DNA from: Bradyrhizobium sp. B097
GTDB taxonomy: Bacteria > Pseudomonadota > Alphaproteobacteria > Rhizobiales > Xanthobacteraceae
NCBI RefSeq assembly: GCF_038957035.1
Contig: NZ_CP152412.1
Coordinates: 1,298,501-1,362,500, forward strand
Reading direction: 5' to 3'
Length of the DNA: 64,000 bases
The position numbers and the translations under genes were made by a program. Positions 45,857 through 54,493 of this stretch are shown piece after piece. The notes below the pieces were generated by a model. The model was not told where the DNA came from, searched no databases, and saw nothing but the letters and a program-made list of their open reading frames with translations. Position 1 is the first letter of the stretch. Every line of letters starts with the position of its first letter.

Positions 45857-46738
45857 ATGAGCTTCTTCATCGAAACGCTGGTCGGCGGCCTGCTCGCGGG
45901 CGTGATGTACTCGCTGGTTGCGATCGGCTTCGTGCTGGTCTTCAAGGCCTCCGGTGTTTTCAACTTCGCGCAGGGGTCGATGGTGCTGTGCGCCGCGCTG
46001 ACCTTCGTGACCCTGCGCGACAAGGGAATCGATTTCTGGTTCGCCGCGCTGATCACGCTGGCGGTGATGGTTCTGATTGCGATCACGGTCGAGCGCGTCG
46101 TGTTGCGACCGCTGGTCAATCGTCCACAGATCACGCTGTTCATGGCGACGCTCGGGGTGTCCTTCGTGATCGAGGGTCTCGCACAGATTGTGATGGGTGC
46201 GAGCGTGCACGAGCTCGATCTCGGCATCGTCGATACGCCGATCGAAATCGGCGGAGTTCAGGTCAGCCAGTTCGACCTCGTTGCGGCAGGCACCGCCGGC
46301 GTTCTCGTGCTCGCGCTCTCGATCTTCTTCAACAAGACCCGCGTCGGGATCGCACTGCGCGCGATCGCGGATGATCCGCAGGCTGCACTCTCGATCGGCA
46401 TCCGGTTGCAAACCCTGTGGCAGATCGTTTGGGGTGTCGCAGGCTTCGTGTCGCTGGTTGCGGGCCTCTTGTGGGGCGCGCGCCAGGGAGTTCAGTTCGC
46501 ACTCACACTCGTGGTGCTCAAGGCCCTGCCGGTGCTCATCATCGGCGGATTTACCTCGATCACGGGCGCGATCGTCGGCGGCCTGATCGTCGGTGCGGGC
46601 GACAGCCTGGCGGAAATCTATCTCGGAAGCCTGTTGGGCGGCAGTGTCTCGACCTGGTTTTCGTATGTGTTGGCGGTCGCCTTTCTCCTGGTCCGGCCGG
46701 CTGGACTGTTCGGCGAAGCGCCGATCGAAAGGATTTGA
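45857..46738 (+). CDS. HAAT-type ABC transporter permease (LivH-like)
   Basis: Inner-membrane permease of 293 residues with about eight helices. IETLVGGLLAGVMYSLVAIG opens LivH proteins, and GVFNFAQGSMVLCAALTFV is the family signature (VxNFAxG). RVGIALRAIADDPQAALSIG is the coupling loop, and LPVLIIGGFTSITGAIVGGL the conserved last part. It lies 7 bases after the ATPase and 3 bases before the LivM-like gene. It pairs with that gene as a heterodimer. Confidence 0.92.
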   Translation: MSFFIETLVGGLLAGVMYSLVAIGFVLVFKASGVFNFAQGSMVLCAALTFVTLRDKGIDFWFAALITLAVMVLIAITVERVVLRPLVNRPQITLFMATLGVSFVIEGLAQIVMGASVHELDLGIVDTPIEIGGVQVSQFDLVAAGTAGVLVLALSIFFNKTRVGIALRAIADDPQAALSIGIRLQTLWQIVWGVAGFVSLVAGLLWGARQGVQFALTLVVLKALPVLIIGGFTSITGAIVGGLIVGAGDSLAEIYLGSLLGGSVSTWFSYVLAVAFLLVRPAGLFGEAPIERI

Positions 46739-46741
46739 TGC

Positions 46742-47809
46742 ATGTCAACGATCGGCACGGAAGCCATCGAAGGGTTCACCCCGTCGCGTGAGACCGCGCA
46801 GAGCGCGCGTGACCGGCTGCGCGCAGGCTCGCTTGTGGTGTTGCTCACCGCACTCGCGGGCATTCCGCTGGTGGCGAACGATTACTGGCTCAACGCCGTC
46901 CTTATCCCGTTCCTGATCATGTCGCTCACGGCGCTGGGGCTGAACCTGCTGATGGGCTATGCGGGACAGGCCTCGCTCGGCAGTGGCGGGTTCATGTCGG
47001 TCGGCGCGTACGCGACCTACAATCTGCTGCTGCGACTGCCGGAGCTGCCGCTGCCGGTCAGCCTGCTGCTCGGGGGTATCATTTCGGGGCTTGTGGGAGT
47101 CGTCGCGGGGCTGCCGAGCCTGCGGATCAAGGGCTTCTACCTCGTCGCATCGACGCTGGCGACCCAGTTCCTGCTCGAATGGCTGTTCAATCAATATGGC
47201 TGGTTCTCGAATTACTCGACCTCGAGCTCGATCTCGGCGCCGCGGCTCGCGCTTCTCGGCCATGATCTCTCGAGCCCGACCGGTCGCTATCTCCTGACCC
47301 TCGCCACCGTGGTGGTCGTGACGGCCGTTGCGGCGCGGCTGGTTCGCAGCCAGACCGGCCGGACCTGGATGGCGATCCGTGACATGGACACCGCGGCTTC
47401 GGTGATCGGCATTCCCGTATCCGCCGGAAAGCTGAAGGCGTTCTTCGTGAGCTCGCTGGTGATCGGGATTGCCGGTGCGCTTTGGGCCTTTGCCTATCTT
47501 GGCACCGTCGATGCACGCAGCTTCAACCTGGACCGGTCGTTCCAGGTGATGTTTGCGATCATCATCGGCGGCATGGGCAGCATCCGTGGCAATTTTCTCG
47601 GCGCCGCCTTCATGATCTTCCTGCCGATCCTGCTCGATCATCTCGGGGGCGGGGTGTTCGGTGGTGCGGTCGATCCCGGACAACTCGAGAACTTTCAGAA
47701 GGCGCTGTTCGGTGCGTTGATCGTCTGGTTCCTGATCAAGGAGCCGCGGGGCCTTGCAGCATTGCTGTCGCGAGCGTGGACGCAGCTGGTCTCGCGGATC
47801 AACCGTTAG
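46742..47809 (+). CDS. HAAT-type ABC transporter permease (LivM-like)
   Basis: Second permease, 355 residues. LTALGLNLLMGYAGQASLGS is the LivM signature (GxxGQxSLG), SVGAYATYNLLLRLP follows it, and GRTWMAIRDMDTAASVIGIP is the coupling loop. GGMGSIRGNFLGAAFMIFLP is also conserved. The N-terminus has a hydrophilic extension of about 30 residues before the first helix (GSLVVLLTALAGIPLVANDY). Only three bases separate it from the LivH-like stop codon. Confidence 0.92.
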   Translation: MSTIGTEAIEGFTPSRETAQSARDRLRAGSLVVLLTALAGIPLVANDYWLNAVLIPFLIMSLTALGLNLLMGYAGQASLGSGGFMSVGAYATYNLLLRLPELPLPVSLLLGGIISGLVGVVAGLPSLRIKGFYLVASTLATQFLLEWLFNQYGWFSNYSTSSSISAPRLALLGHDLSSPTGRYLLTLATVVVVTAVAARLVRSQTGRTWMAIRDMDTAASVIGIPVSAGKLKAFFVSSLVIGIAGALWAFAYLGTVDARSFNLDRSFQVMFAIIIGGMGSIRGNFLGAAFMIFLPILLDHLGGGVFGGAVDPGQLENFQKALFGALIVWFLIKEPRGLAALLSRAWTQLVSRINR

Positions 47810-47892
47810 CAAACGACGAAACTTGTCGTGCGTGGGTGTGAACCGCGCGCACGATCGAACGTGAATTCTGCAGTCAAATGGAGGGTAAGCAG

Positions 47893-49242
47893 ATGTCTTT
47901 GTGGAAACAGAAGCGGCTCATGAGCAGGGCGGTCGGCCTGGCGGCGCTCGCTCTGTCGGCGGTGGCCGGCACCAGCGTCTCGGCGGAAGAAGCAAAAACG
48001 CAATACTTCCCGCTCGCGACCTTCCGGGTCGGCGCCTATGCGTCGAGCGGCATTCCGGTCTGGGCGGGCGAGATCGACTATTTCCGCTACATCAACGAGG
48101 TCGAAGGCGGCATCAACGGAATCAAGCTCGTCTGGGACGAGTGCGAGACCAATTGGGAAGTCGAGAAGGGCGTTGAATGCTATGAACGCGTGAAGGCCGG
48201 CAAGAACGGATCACTGGTTCCGATCTTCCTGCCGCACGGCGATCCGATCTCGAAGGCGCTGACCGAAAAATCGGTGGCCGACAAGATTCCGCTGGTCACG
48301 ATCGCTTACGGCCGCACGGAAGCAATTGACGGACGCGTCTTCCCCTACAGCTTCCCCGTCGTCTTCAGCTTCTGGAGCGAAGCCTCGTCGGCGGTCAATT
48401 TCATCGCGGAGAAGGTCGGCGGCAAGGACAAGCTGAAGGGTCTCAAGATCGCGACCGTCTATCACGATTCACCTTACGGCAAGGAAACCCAGGTCCCGCT
48501 CGCCCATCTTGCGAAGACCTACGGCTTCGAGGACATCCAGATCCCGGTGCCGCATCCCGGCAATGAGCAGTCGGCGCAATGGGCCAAGATCCGCCAGCTC
48601 AAGCCGGACTGGGTGTTCTTGCGCGGCTGGGGCGTGATGACGCCGGTCGCAATCAAGACAGCGGCCAAGGTGGGCTTCCCGGTCGATCATATCATCGGCG
48701 GCATCTGGTCGGGCTCTGAGGAGGACGTCCGTCCTGCCGGCGCGGTCGGCAAGGGCTATCTTGCGATTACGCCATTCCCTGCGGGCGCCAATTTCGAGAT
48801 CCATCAGAAGCTGAAGAAGTACATCCTCGACAAGGGGCTGAGCGATCTCAAGGATCCCAAGAGCTTCGGCTCGGTCTACTACAATTCCGGCGTCGACGAG
48901 GCGATCATTGCGGTCGAGGCGATCCGGACTGCGCAGGCGCATTTTGGCGTGCGGCCGATCAATGGCGAGGAGGCGCAGTGGGGCCTCGAACATCTCGATC
49001 TCTCCGAGAAGCGTCTCGCGGAAATCGGCGCCACGGGCCTGCAGCAGCCGCTGAAGCTCTCGGCCAAGGACCACGAGGGCGGCGGTGCCGGCAAGGTGCT
49101 GCAATGGGACGGTGAGAAGTGGAACGTGGTGTCGAACGGCTGGGTGAAGTCCGATCGGGACCTGTTGCTGCCGCTGATCTACGAGCGTGCCGCCGCCTAT
49201 GCCCGGGAAAAGGGCATCACGCCGCGCGACGCGACCAACTGA
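47893..49242 (+). CDS. HAAT-type periplasmic binding protein (Leu/Ile/Val-binding fold)
   Basis: Periplasmic type I binding protein of 449 residues. A signal peptide is visible (SRAVGLAALALSAVAGTSVSA, cleavage before EEA). FRVGAYASSGIPVWAGEIDY and KLVWDECETNWEVEKGVECY are typical of a HAAT subgroup that includes ABC binding proteins for amides and aromatic acids, and KLKGLKIATVYHDSPYGKET is the domain hinge region. GGIWSGSEEDVRPAG and the C-terminal helix follow. The start at 47893 has GGAGGG 7 bases before it. The gene is inside the operon, between LivM and LivF. Confidence 0.9.
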   Translation: MSLWKQKRLMSRAVGLAALALSAVAGTSVSAEEAKTQYFPLATFRVGAYASSGIPVWAGEIDYFRYINEVEGGINGIKLVWDECETNWEVEKGVECYERVKAGKNGSLVPIFLPHGDPISKALTEKSVADKIPLVTIAYGRTEAIDGRVFPYSFPVVFSFWSEASSAVNFIAEKVGGKDKLKGLKIATVYHDSPYGKETQVPLAHLAKTYGFEDIQIPVPHPGNEQSAQWAKIRQLKPDWVFLRGWGVMTPVAIKTAAKVGFPVDHIIGGIWSGSEEDVRPAGAVGKGYLAITPFPAGANFEIHQKLKKYILDKGLSDLKDPKSFGSVYYNSGVDEAIIAVEAIRTAQAHFGVRPINGEEAQWGLEHLDLSEKRLAEIGATGLQQPLKLSAKDHEGGGAGKVLQWDGEKWNVVSNGWVKSDRDLLLPLIYERAAAYAREKGITPRDATN

Positions 49243-49261
49243 CGTCGCCTGAGGGATCGCT

Positions 49262-50047
49262 ATGACCACGTCTTCGTTTCTCGAGGTCGACAACATCGAG
49301 GTCCTCTACGGTCATGCGATCCTGGCCCTGCGCGGCGTGTCGCTCAGGGTCGAGCAGAGATCGATCGTTGCTCTTCTCGGCGCCAATGGCGCCGGGAAGA
49401 CCTCGACCTTGAAGGCCATCTCCAACCTGCTTGGGTCCGAACGCGGTCACTTGAGCCGGGGCGCGATCACATGGCGCGGCGAAGCGACGAGCCGGCTCGA
49501 CCCGGCCGATCTCGTTGCCAGGGGCGTGGTCCAGGTTCTCGAAGGTCGTCATGTCTTTCCCCAGCTCACGGTCGAGGAGAATCTGCTCAGCGGCGGGTTC
49601 GTGCGTCGGCCGAGCCGTCGTGCGCTCGCCGACGATCTTGAGCGCGTCTACACCTGGTTTCCGCGGCTCAAGCAACGCCGCAGCGCGCGTTGCGGCCTGA
49701 CGTCGGGCGGCGAGCAGCAAATGGTCGCGATCGGGCGCGCGCTGATGACGCATCCGACTCTCGTGCTGCTTGACGAGCCTTCGATGGGGCTCGCACCGAT
49801 CATCGTGGAGGAGATCTTCCACATCATCCGCGATCTCAACAGGAACGAGGGGGTCAGCTTTCTGCTGGCCGAGCAGAACGCGCATCTCGTGCTTCAGTTT
49901 GCCGATCACGGCTACATTCTCGAGAACGGCAGGGTCGCCGCGTCAGGCACTGCGGCCGAGCTCGCCGAACGCGACGACGTTGCAGAATTCTATCTTGGCG
50001 CCGTATCGGCCGGAACGGCTGCCTCCCTTCAAACCCCGGTCGTCTGA
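49262..50047 (+). CDS. HAAT-type ABC transporter ATP-binding protein (LivF-like)
   Basis: Second ATPase of the importer, 261 residues. Walker A GANGAGKTS, LivF-type ARGVVQVLEGRHVFPQLTVE, Walker B VLLDEPSMGLAP and NRNEGVSFLLAEQNAHL are clear. The signature reads TSGGEQQMVAIGRAL, with Thr replacing Leu. It completes the five-part importer. The SfnG-like gene begins 17 bases later from a TTG codon, so the whole unit is probably one transcript. Confidence 0.9.
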   Translation: MTTSSFLEVDNIEVLYGHAILALRGVSLRVEQRSIVALLGANGAGKTSTLKAISNLLGSERGHLSRGAITWRGEATSRLDPADLVARGVVQVLEGRHVFPQLTVEENLLSGGFVRRPSRRALADDLERVYTWFPRLKQRRSARCGLTSGGEQQMVAIGRALMTHPTLVLLDEPSMGLAPIIVEEIFHIIRDLNRNEGVSFLLAEQNAHLVLQFADHGYILENGRVAASGTAAELAERDDVAEFYLGAVSAGTAASLQTPVV

Positions 50048-50063
50048 ACAGGAGCGACGCGTC

Positions 50064-51149
50064 TTGACCATTCGTTTCGGATATTGGATGCCGCTCGGCA
50101 GCGGCGGCTTCGTCATCAGCAACGTTCCCCAGCGGACCGATTGGACGCTTGACTACAATGCCTCCCTCGCGCGCGAGGCCGAAGAGCTCGGTTTCGAATA
50201 TGGCCTCGCGCCGGCGCGCTTCATTGCAAGTCATGGCTGGGAGCTGCAGCAGGAAGCCATCACCTGCACGGCGGTGCTTTCGGCCCAGACCAAGCGGCTG
50301 AAACTCATCAGCGCGATCCACACCGGCTTCTGGCATCCGGCGATGATCGCCAAGGTGGGCGCCACGATCGACGTCTATTCGAAAGGCCGGTTTGCCATCA
50401 ACATCTTAACCGGCTGGTTCAAGGATGAGTTCCGCGCCTTTGGGGAGCCCTGGCTGGAACATGACGAACGCTACCGTCGTTCGGAAGAGTTCATCCAGGT
50501 TCTCAAGGGGCTCTGGACGCAGGACAGGTTCACTTTCAAAGGCGACTTTTACAGCATCAACGACGCTTGGTTGAAGCCGCGCCCGATCTCGCAGCCCTAT
50601 CCGGAGATTTTCCAGGGCGGCAATTCCAAGGCCGCGCGGCGGATGGCTGCGAAATATTCGGATTGGTACTTCCTCAACGGCACGACGGTCGAGGGTGCCA
50701 AGCAGCAGATCGACGAGGTCCGCGCGCTCGCCAAGGCAGAGGGGCGCACCGTCAAGTTCGGGCTCAACGGCTTCATCATCCAGCGGCCGACCGAGCGGGA
50801 AGCGCTTGAGCAGCTCGAGGCGATTGTCGCAGGCGCAGACCCCGAGATCGTGCAGGCCTTCGCCGAACAGGTGAAGCAGGCCGGCGCATCGACTGCGGAC
50901 AAGATCGGGATGTGGGCGGATTCGAGCCATGCCAATCTGGTTCAGCCCAATGACGGCTTCAAGACCCGTCTGTTCGGCCCTCCCGAGCTGATCGCCGAGC
51001 GCATCCGAGCCTATGAGGCCATCGGTGTCGACATGATCCTCTGCGCCTTCCTGAACTTCACAGACGAACTGCCAGCGTTCGGTCGCGAGGTGATTCCACT
51101 CTTGAACCCGGCCAAAGCCTACAGAGCCCATGAGCCTGAACCGGCTTGA
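50064..51149 (+). CDS. SfnG/SsuD-family FMNH2-dependent monooxygenase
   Basis: LLM-class monooxygenase of 361 residues, closest in layout to SfnG, which converts dimethylsulfone to methanesulfinate, and to SsuD, which releases sulfite from alkanesulfonates. IRFGYWMPLGSGGFVISNVP, QRTDWTLDYNASLAREAEEL and GRFAINILTGWFKDEFRAFG are conserved. EHDERYRRSEEFIQVLKGLW and GNSKAARRMAAKYSDWYFLN follow. The start is a TTG at 50064 with AGGAG 9 bases upstream; the frame is open back to 49770 but overlaps LivF there. It uses a diffusible reduced flavin, and no reductase gene is next to it. Confidence 0.88.
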   Translation: MTIRFGYWMPLGSGGFVISNVPQRTDWTLDYNASLAREAEELGFEYGLAPARFIASHGWELQQEAITCTAVLSAQTKRLKLISAIHTGFWHPAMIAKVGATIDVYSKGRFAINILTGWFKDEFRAFGEPWLEHDERYRRSEEFIQVLKGLWTQDRFTFKGDFYSINDAWLKPRPISQPYPEIFQGGNSKAARRMAAKYSDWYFLNGTTVEGAKQQIDEVRALAKAEGRTVKFGLNGFIIQRPTEREALEQLEAIVAGADPEIVQAFAEQVKQAGASTADKIGMWADSSHANLVQPNDGFKTRLFGPPELIAERIRAYEAIGVDMILCAFLNFTDELPAFGREVIPLLNPAKAYRAHEPEPA

Positions 51150-51221
51150 GGCGGCCGCAGCGGAATGTGGAAAAGGAATGAGCTGCGACCGTATGCGAAT
51201 TCAAAACAAAGCGCGCGCAAA

Positions 51222-51353
51222 GTGAACGATCAGCAGCGCGCCCGTCGCTATTTTCGCAGCTTGCTCGACACATCGGAACTGACGACGCATCATCATCACG
51301 CATCGACGGACACCGAGCCGGTCGTTGTAACGGTTCTCGTTGATCAACTTTGA
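51222..51353 (+). CDS. Possible short His-rich peptide, 43 aa
   Basis: A GTG-started frame ends 28 bases upstream of the sulfonate-type binding protein. It encodes NDQQRARRYFRSLLDTSEL followed by TTHHHHASTDTEP and VVVTVLVDQL. No good ribosome site is visible. The peptide could be a leader of the following operon or chance; the four consecutive His and the Arg-rich start make it worth noting. Confidence 0.25.
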   Translation: MNDQQRARRYFRSLLDTSELTTHHHHASTDTEPVVVTVLVDQL

Positions 51354-51381
51354 ATCATCAGATTGGGACTGGAGCTTCGAA

Positions 51382-52410
51382 ATGAGCAAATCGGAACGAC
51401 GTCACAAGGTCAGCCGGCGTACCTTCCTGCGGGCAACGGGTGCTGCGGGGCTCGTGGCATCCGGCGGCATCGCGGCGAGCAACGTCTATTCGCCGGCGAT
51501 CGCCAGTCCGGCGCCGAAAATCAGGTTAGCTTGGACCGAGGTGGCCGCCTGCCACTCGCCGCTTGGCTTCGGCCTGGCCAAGGGGATCTATGCCAAGCAT
51601 AACGTCGACGTTGAGCTGTTTTACCAGGGAGCGAGCGGCCAGACATTGATTCAAGCACTGGCGACAGGCAAGGCGGACGCCGGCGCCGGCCTGATCGGCG
51701 ACTGGCTGAAGCCGCTGGAGCAGGGATTCGATGTCAAGCTATTCGTCGGCTCACACGGCGGATGCCAGCGCCTGCTGGCCTCGCAGGCGTCGGGGATCAA
51801 GGATATTGCGGGTCTCAAAGGCAAGACGATTGCGAGCTATGATGTGGTTTCGCCGCCGAAAGTGGCCTTCCAGGTGACGCTCGCGAAGGCGGGCATCGAT
51901 CCGGAGACCGACGTCACGTGGAAGGTCGTGCCGTTCGATCTGGTCGGCGAAGCCGTCAATCGCGGCGAGGCTGACGTCGCGGCTCATCTCGATCCCTGGG
52001 CCTACTCGATCGAGAAGAAGTTCAACTTCGTCAAGATCGCCGATACCCAGACCGGCGTCTATCAAGGCCATACCTGCTGTGTGCTCGGCGCCAACGGCCC
52101 CTTTCTGAACGCTAACAAGGACGCGCTGCGGCGGCTTGCGGAGGCCAATATCGAGGTCCACGAATACACTGCGAACCATCCCGATGAGGTGGCGGCCTGG
52201 TATCTCGAAACACTGAAGCCTGCGGGTTTGACGCTTGCCGAGCTCACCGAAATTCTCGGAACTCTGGTCTATCACGATCATCCGATCGGGCAGCCACTGG
52301 TCGATCAGATCAGGGTGACGGCGGAGGACCTCAAGCTCGTCAAGGTGCTGGACGCCTCGACGGATCCGAAGGCCTTCGCCGAGCGGGTCACCGTGAACCT
52401 GCTCGGCTGA
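51382..52410 (+). CDS. NitT/TauT-type ABC transporter substrate-binding protein
   Basis: Periplasmic binding protein of 342 residues in the SsuA/TauA/NMT1 family. A Tat-type signal is visible: KVSRRTFLRATGAAGLVASG with the twin Arg. LAWTEVAACHSPLGFGLAKG and VDVELFYQGASGQTLIQALA and GKADAGAGLIGDWLKPLEQG follow the family plan. Candidate ligands are sulfonates, taurine, nitrate or pyrimidines; none can be picked out. The ATG at 51382 follows GGAG by about 8 bases. It heads an operon with a permease and an ATPase. Confidence 0.85.
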   Translation: MSKSERRHKVSRRTFLRATGAAGLVASGGIAASNVYSPAIASPAPKIRLAWTEVAACHSPLGFGLAKGIYAKHNVDVELFYQGASGQTLIQALATGKADAGAGLIGDWLKPLEQGFDVKLFVGSHGGCQRLLASQASGIKDIAGLKGKTIASYDVVSPPKVAFQVTLAKAGIDPETDVTWKVVPFDLVGEAVNRGEADVAAHLDPWAYSIEKKFNFVKIADTQTGVYQGHTCCVLGANGPFLNANKDALRRLAEANIEVHEYTANHPDEVAAWYLETLKPAGLTLAELTEILGTLVYHDHPIGQPLVDQIRVTAEDLKLVKVLDASTDPKAFAERVTVNLLG

Positions 52411-52420
52411 GATTGGCACA

Positions 52421-53413
52421 ATGAGCGAGGCGCAAGCGCTCGACGGCGCAGCCCAGGCGCAGCTGACATCGTTTCGTCGGCTGTGGCGCGACGGCTTGTT
52501 CGCCGCGCTCTCCTGGGGGGCGGCTGCACTGGTGACCATCGGGCTGCCCGACGTCGTTCCCTGGGGAAGTGCCGGTCTGTTCGCAGCGATCACCGGCGCA
52601 CTTGCTGTGCTCTTCGTCCTACTGTCTCCGGTCGTCTACCGGCTCGGGCGCGCTGGCGAGGTCATGATCCATTACGGCCCATGGCTCGTCGCAATCGGCG
52701 TCTGGCTTGCCCTTTGGGAGCTCTCCACCGCAAAGTTCGGTTGGCTGCCGAAGCCGTTCTTCTCTCCGCCACACGGGCTGCTCAACGTCTATGTGGCGGA
52801 CGGAACGCGCCTGTTGATCTGTGTCGGCTATACGCTGAGATTGTGGTCGCTCGGTTTCCTGTCGGGCGTGGCGGTCGGCTACGCCACCGGCGTGGCGCTA
52901 GGTTGGTCGAAACGATTCAGCTATTGGGGCATGCCCTTCCTCAAACTGATCGGGCCTGTGCCCGCGACGGCCTGGATTCCCTGCACATTCTACTTCTTCC
53001 CGACCACGTTTGGAGCAAGCGTCTTCATCGTTGCTCTGGCGTCCGGCATTCCGGTTGCGATCCTGACCGCGTCGGGCGTCGGTTCGGTCAACCGTTCTTT
53101 CTACGACGTGGGGAGAGTTCTGGGTGCTGACAATCGCTATTTGATCCGACGGGTCGCAATACCCGCGTCGCTGCCCCACGTCTTCGTCGGCCTTTTCATG
53201 GCGCTCTATTACTCCTTTGCGGTGCTGGTCGTAGCGGAAATGCTCGGCGCGAAATACGGCCTCGGCTGGTACATCCAGTTCCAGACGGCCTATTCCGGCT
53301 ACGCCAACGTCTATGCCGCCTTGATCATCATGGCTGCGCTCTGCGCCGGCATCGTTCGCCTGCTGTTCGTCGTTCGCGACCGCCTGCTGCGCTGGCAGGA
53401 GGGATTCATCTGA
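52421..53413 (+). CDS. NitT/TauT-type ABC permease with N-terminal membrane extension
   Basis: Inner-membrane permease of 330 residues. The standard SsuC/TauC core (about 250 residues) begins near residue 80 with VAIGVWLALWELSTAKFGWL. The coupling loop is FYDVGRVLGADNRYLIRRVA and the last helices follow. The first 80 residues add two or more hydrophobic segments (SWGAAALVTIGLPDVV, GLFAAITGALAVLFVLLSPV) that SsuC-type permeases normally lack. The gene starts 10 bases after the binding-protein gene and its stop overlaps the ATPase ATG by one base. Confidence 0.87.
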   Translation: MSEAQALDGAAQAQLTSFRRLWRDGLFAALSWGAAALVTIGLPDVVPWGSAGLFAAITGALAVLFVLLSPVVYRLGRAGEVMIHYGPWLVAIGVWLALWELSTAKFGWLPKPFFSPPHGLLNVYVADGTRLLICVGYTLRLWSLGFLSGVAVGYATGVALGWSKRFSYWGMPFLKLIGPVPATAWIPCTFYFFPTTFGASVFIVALASGIPVAILTASGVGSVNRSFYDVGRVLGADNRYLIRRVAIPASLPHVFVGLFMALYYSFAVLVVAEMLGAKYGLGWYIQFQTAYSGYANVYAALIIMAALCAGIVRLLFVVRDRLLRWQEGFI

Positions 53414-54201
53414 TGCCGAGCGTCCCGCTTGCCCCCAGGAGTCCCGAACTCGTGAGCTCCGGGATCGATATTCGGGCGGTAAGTCATCAGTTCAGCCTGT
53501 CCGGTTCGAAGCTGCCGGTCATCGATGCGATCGATTTCAGCGCCGTGCCCGGAGAATTTGTCGCGTTGTTGGGGCCGTCGGGCTGCGGCAAGTCGACCTT
53601 GCTTCGCTTGACCGCCGGTCTCGAGTTGCCGAGCAACGGCTCGATCCTCGCCGACGGCCTGCCCGTGATACGCCCCGATCCGTCGCGCATTCTGGTCTTC
53701 CAGGATCCGACCCTGTTTCCTTGGACAACGGTCTGGAAGAATGTGGCGACCGGCCTGGAGGCACGAGGGGTGCTCAAGCAGTCCCACGCGCGGGTGGACG
53801 CCGCCCTGTCGCTCGTCGGTCTCAGCGAATTCGCTGCGGCCTATCCGCATCAACTCTCGGGTGGCATGGCCCAGCGCGCGTCGCTGGCTCGGGCGCTCGT
53901 CAACGATCCGAAACTGCTGCTGCTCGACGAGCCCTTGGGCAAGCTTGACTCGCTCACGCGGCTGACGCTGCAGGCCGAACTGGTCCGCCTATGGCAGCGT
54001 AACGGCTTTACCGCGATCCTCGTCACGCATGACGTCGAGGAGGCGCTGCTGCTGTCGTCGCGCATCGTCGTCCTGAGCGAGCGGCCCGCCCGCGTCAAGG
54101 CCGAGTTCCAGTTCGGCAAGCCTTATCCGCGGCATCGTGACGATCCTGAGCTCGTCGCGCTACGGCGGAGAATCCTCGATACACTCGGCCTTGCGACCTG
54201 A
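53413..54201 (+). CDS. NitT/TauT-type ABC transporter ATP-binding protein (SsuB/TauB-like)
   Basis: ATPase of 262 residues. Walker A GPSGCGKST, Q-loop LVFQDPTLFPWTTVWKNVAT, signature LSGGMAQRASLARAL, Walker B LLLLDEPLGKLD and switch VTHDVEEALLLSSR are all intact. FPWTTVWKN is a typical SsuB/TauB feature. Residues 1-20 precede the domain and look disordered. It starts in the stop codon of the permease (TGATG). A small membrane-protein gene follows after 10 bases. Confidence 0.9.
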   Translation: MPSVPLAPRSPELVSSGIDIRAVSHQFSLSGSKLPVIDAIDFSAVPGEFVALLGPSGCGKSTLLRLTAGLELPSNGSILADGLPVIRPDPSRILVFQDPTLFPWTTVWKNVATGLEARGVLKQSHARVDAALSLVGLSEFAAAYPHQLSGGMAQRASLARALVNDPKLLLLDEPLGKLDSLTRLTLQAELVRLWQRNGFTAILVTHDVEEALLLSSRIVVLSERPARVKAEFQFGKPYPRHRDDPELVALRRRILDTLGLAT

Positions 54202-54211
54202 GGTGAGGCCG

Positions 54212-54493
54212 ATGCGGCATGCACGAGCTTGTCTGGTGCTGGGCATCGGCGTTGTCGTGCTCGCAGTGCTCTGGTGGTGGATCACATATCGTGATGTGGT
54301 CGGCTATGCCTATTTGTCGACGCGCGAAGCGGGCTTTTGCCTAGTCGGCCGCTCGGATCTTTGCGATTTGGCGCGGGCGCTCTGCCGCGGGACGCATCCC
54401 GCGATTGCGCTGGGTTACTGGTGGGGCACGTTCTGGATCGGTGTGGCAATCGCTTCGCTGAGCCTGGCATTGCCAGCACAGCGGCAGTCGTGA
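54212..54493 (+). CDS. Small two-helix membrane protein, 93 aa
   Basis: I do not recognise a family. Two hydrophobic segments are visible, CLVLGIGVVVLAVLWWWITY and YWWGTFWIGVAIASLSLALP, separated by a loop with four Cys (AGFCLVGRSDLCDLARALCRG includes three). AGGTGAGG lies just before the ATG. It follows an ABC ATPase by 10 bases and so is probably part of that operon, perhaps as a transporter accessory subunit or chance neighbour. The stop codon overlaps a further ATG (TGATG) of a short frame. Confidence 0.55.
   Translation: MRHARACLVLGIGVVVLAVLWWWITYRDVVGYAYLSTREAGFCLVGRSDLCDLARALCRGTHPAIALGYWWGTFWIGVAIASLSLALPAQRQS

Noticed and set aside
52411..52430. Sigma-54 promoter (TGGCAC) before the permease at 52421
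   Set aside because: No TTGC element at the required spacing follows TGGCAC, and the site lies 10 bases from a coupled start codon.
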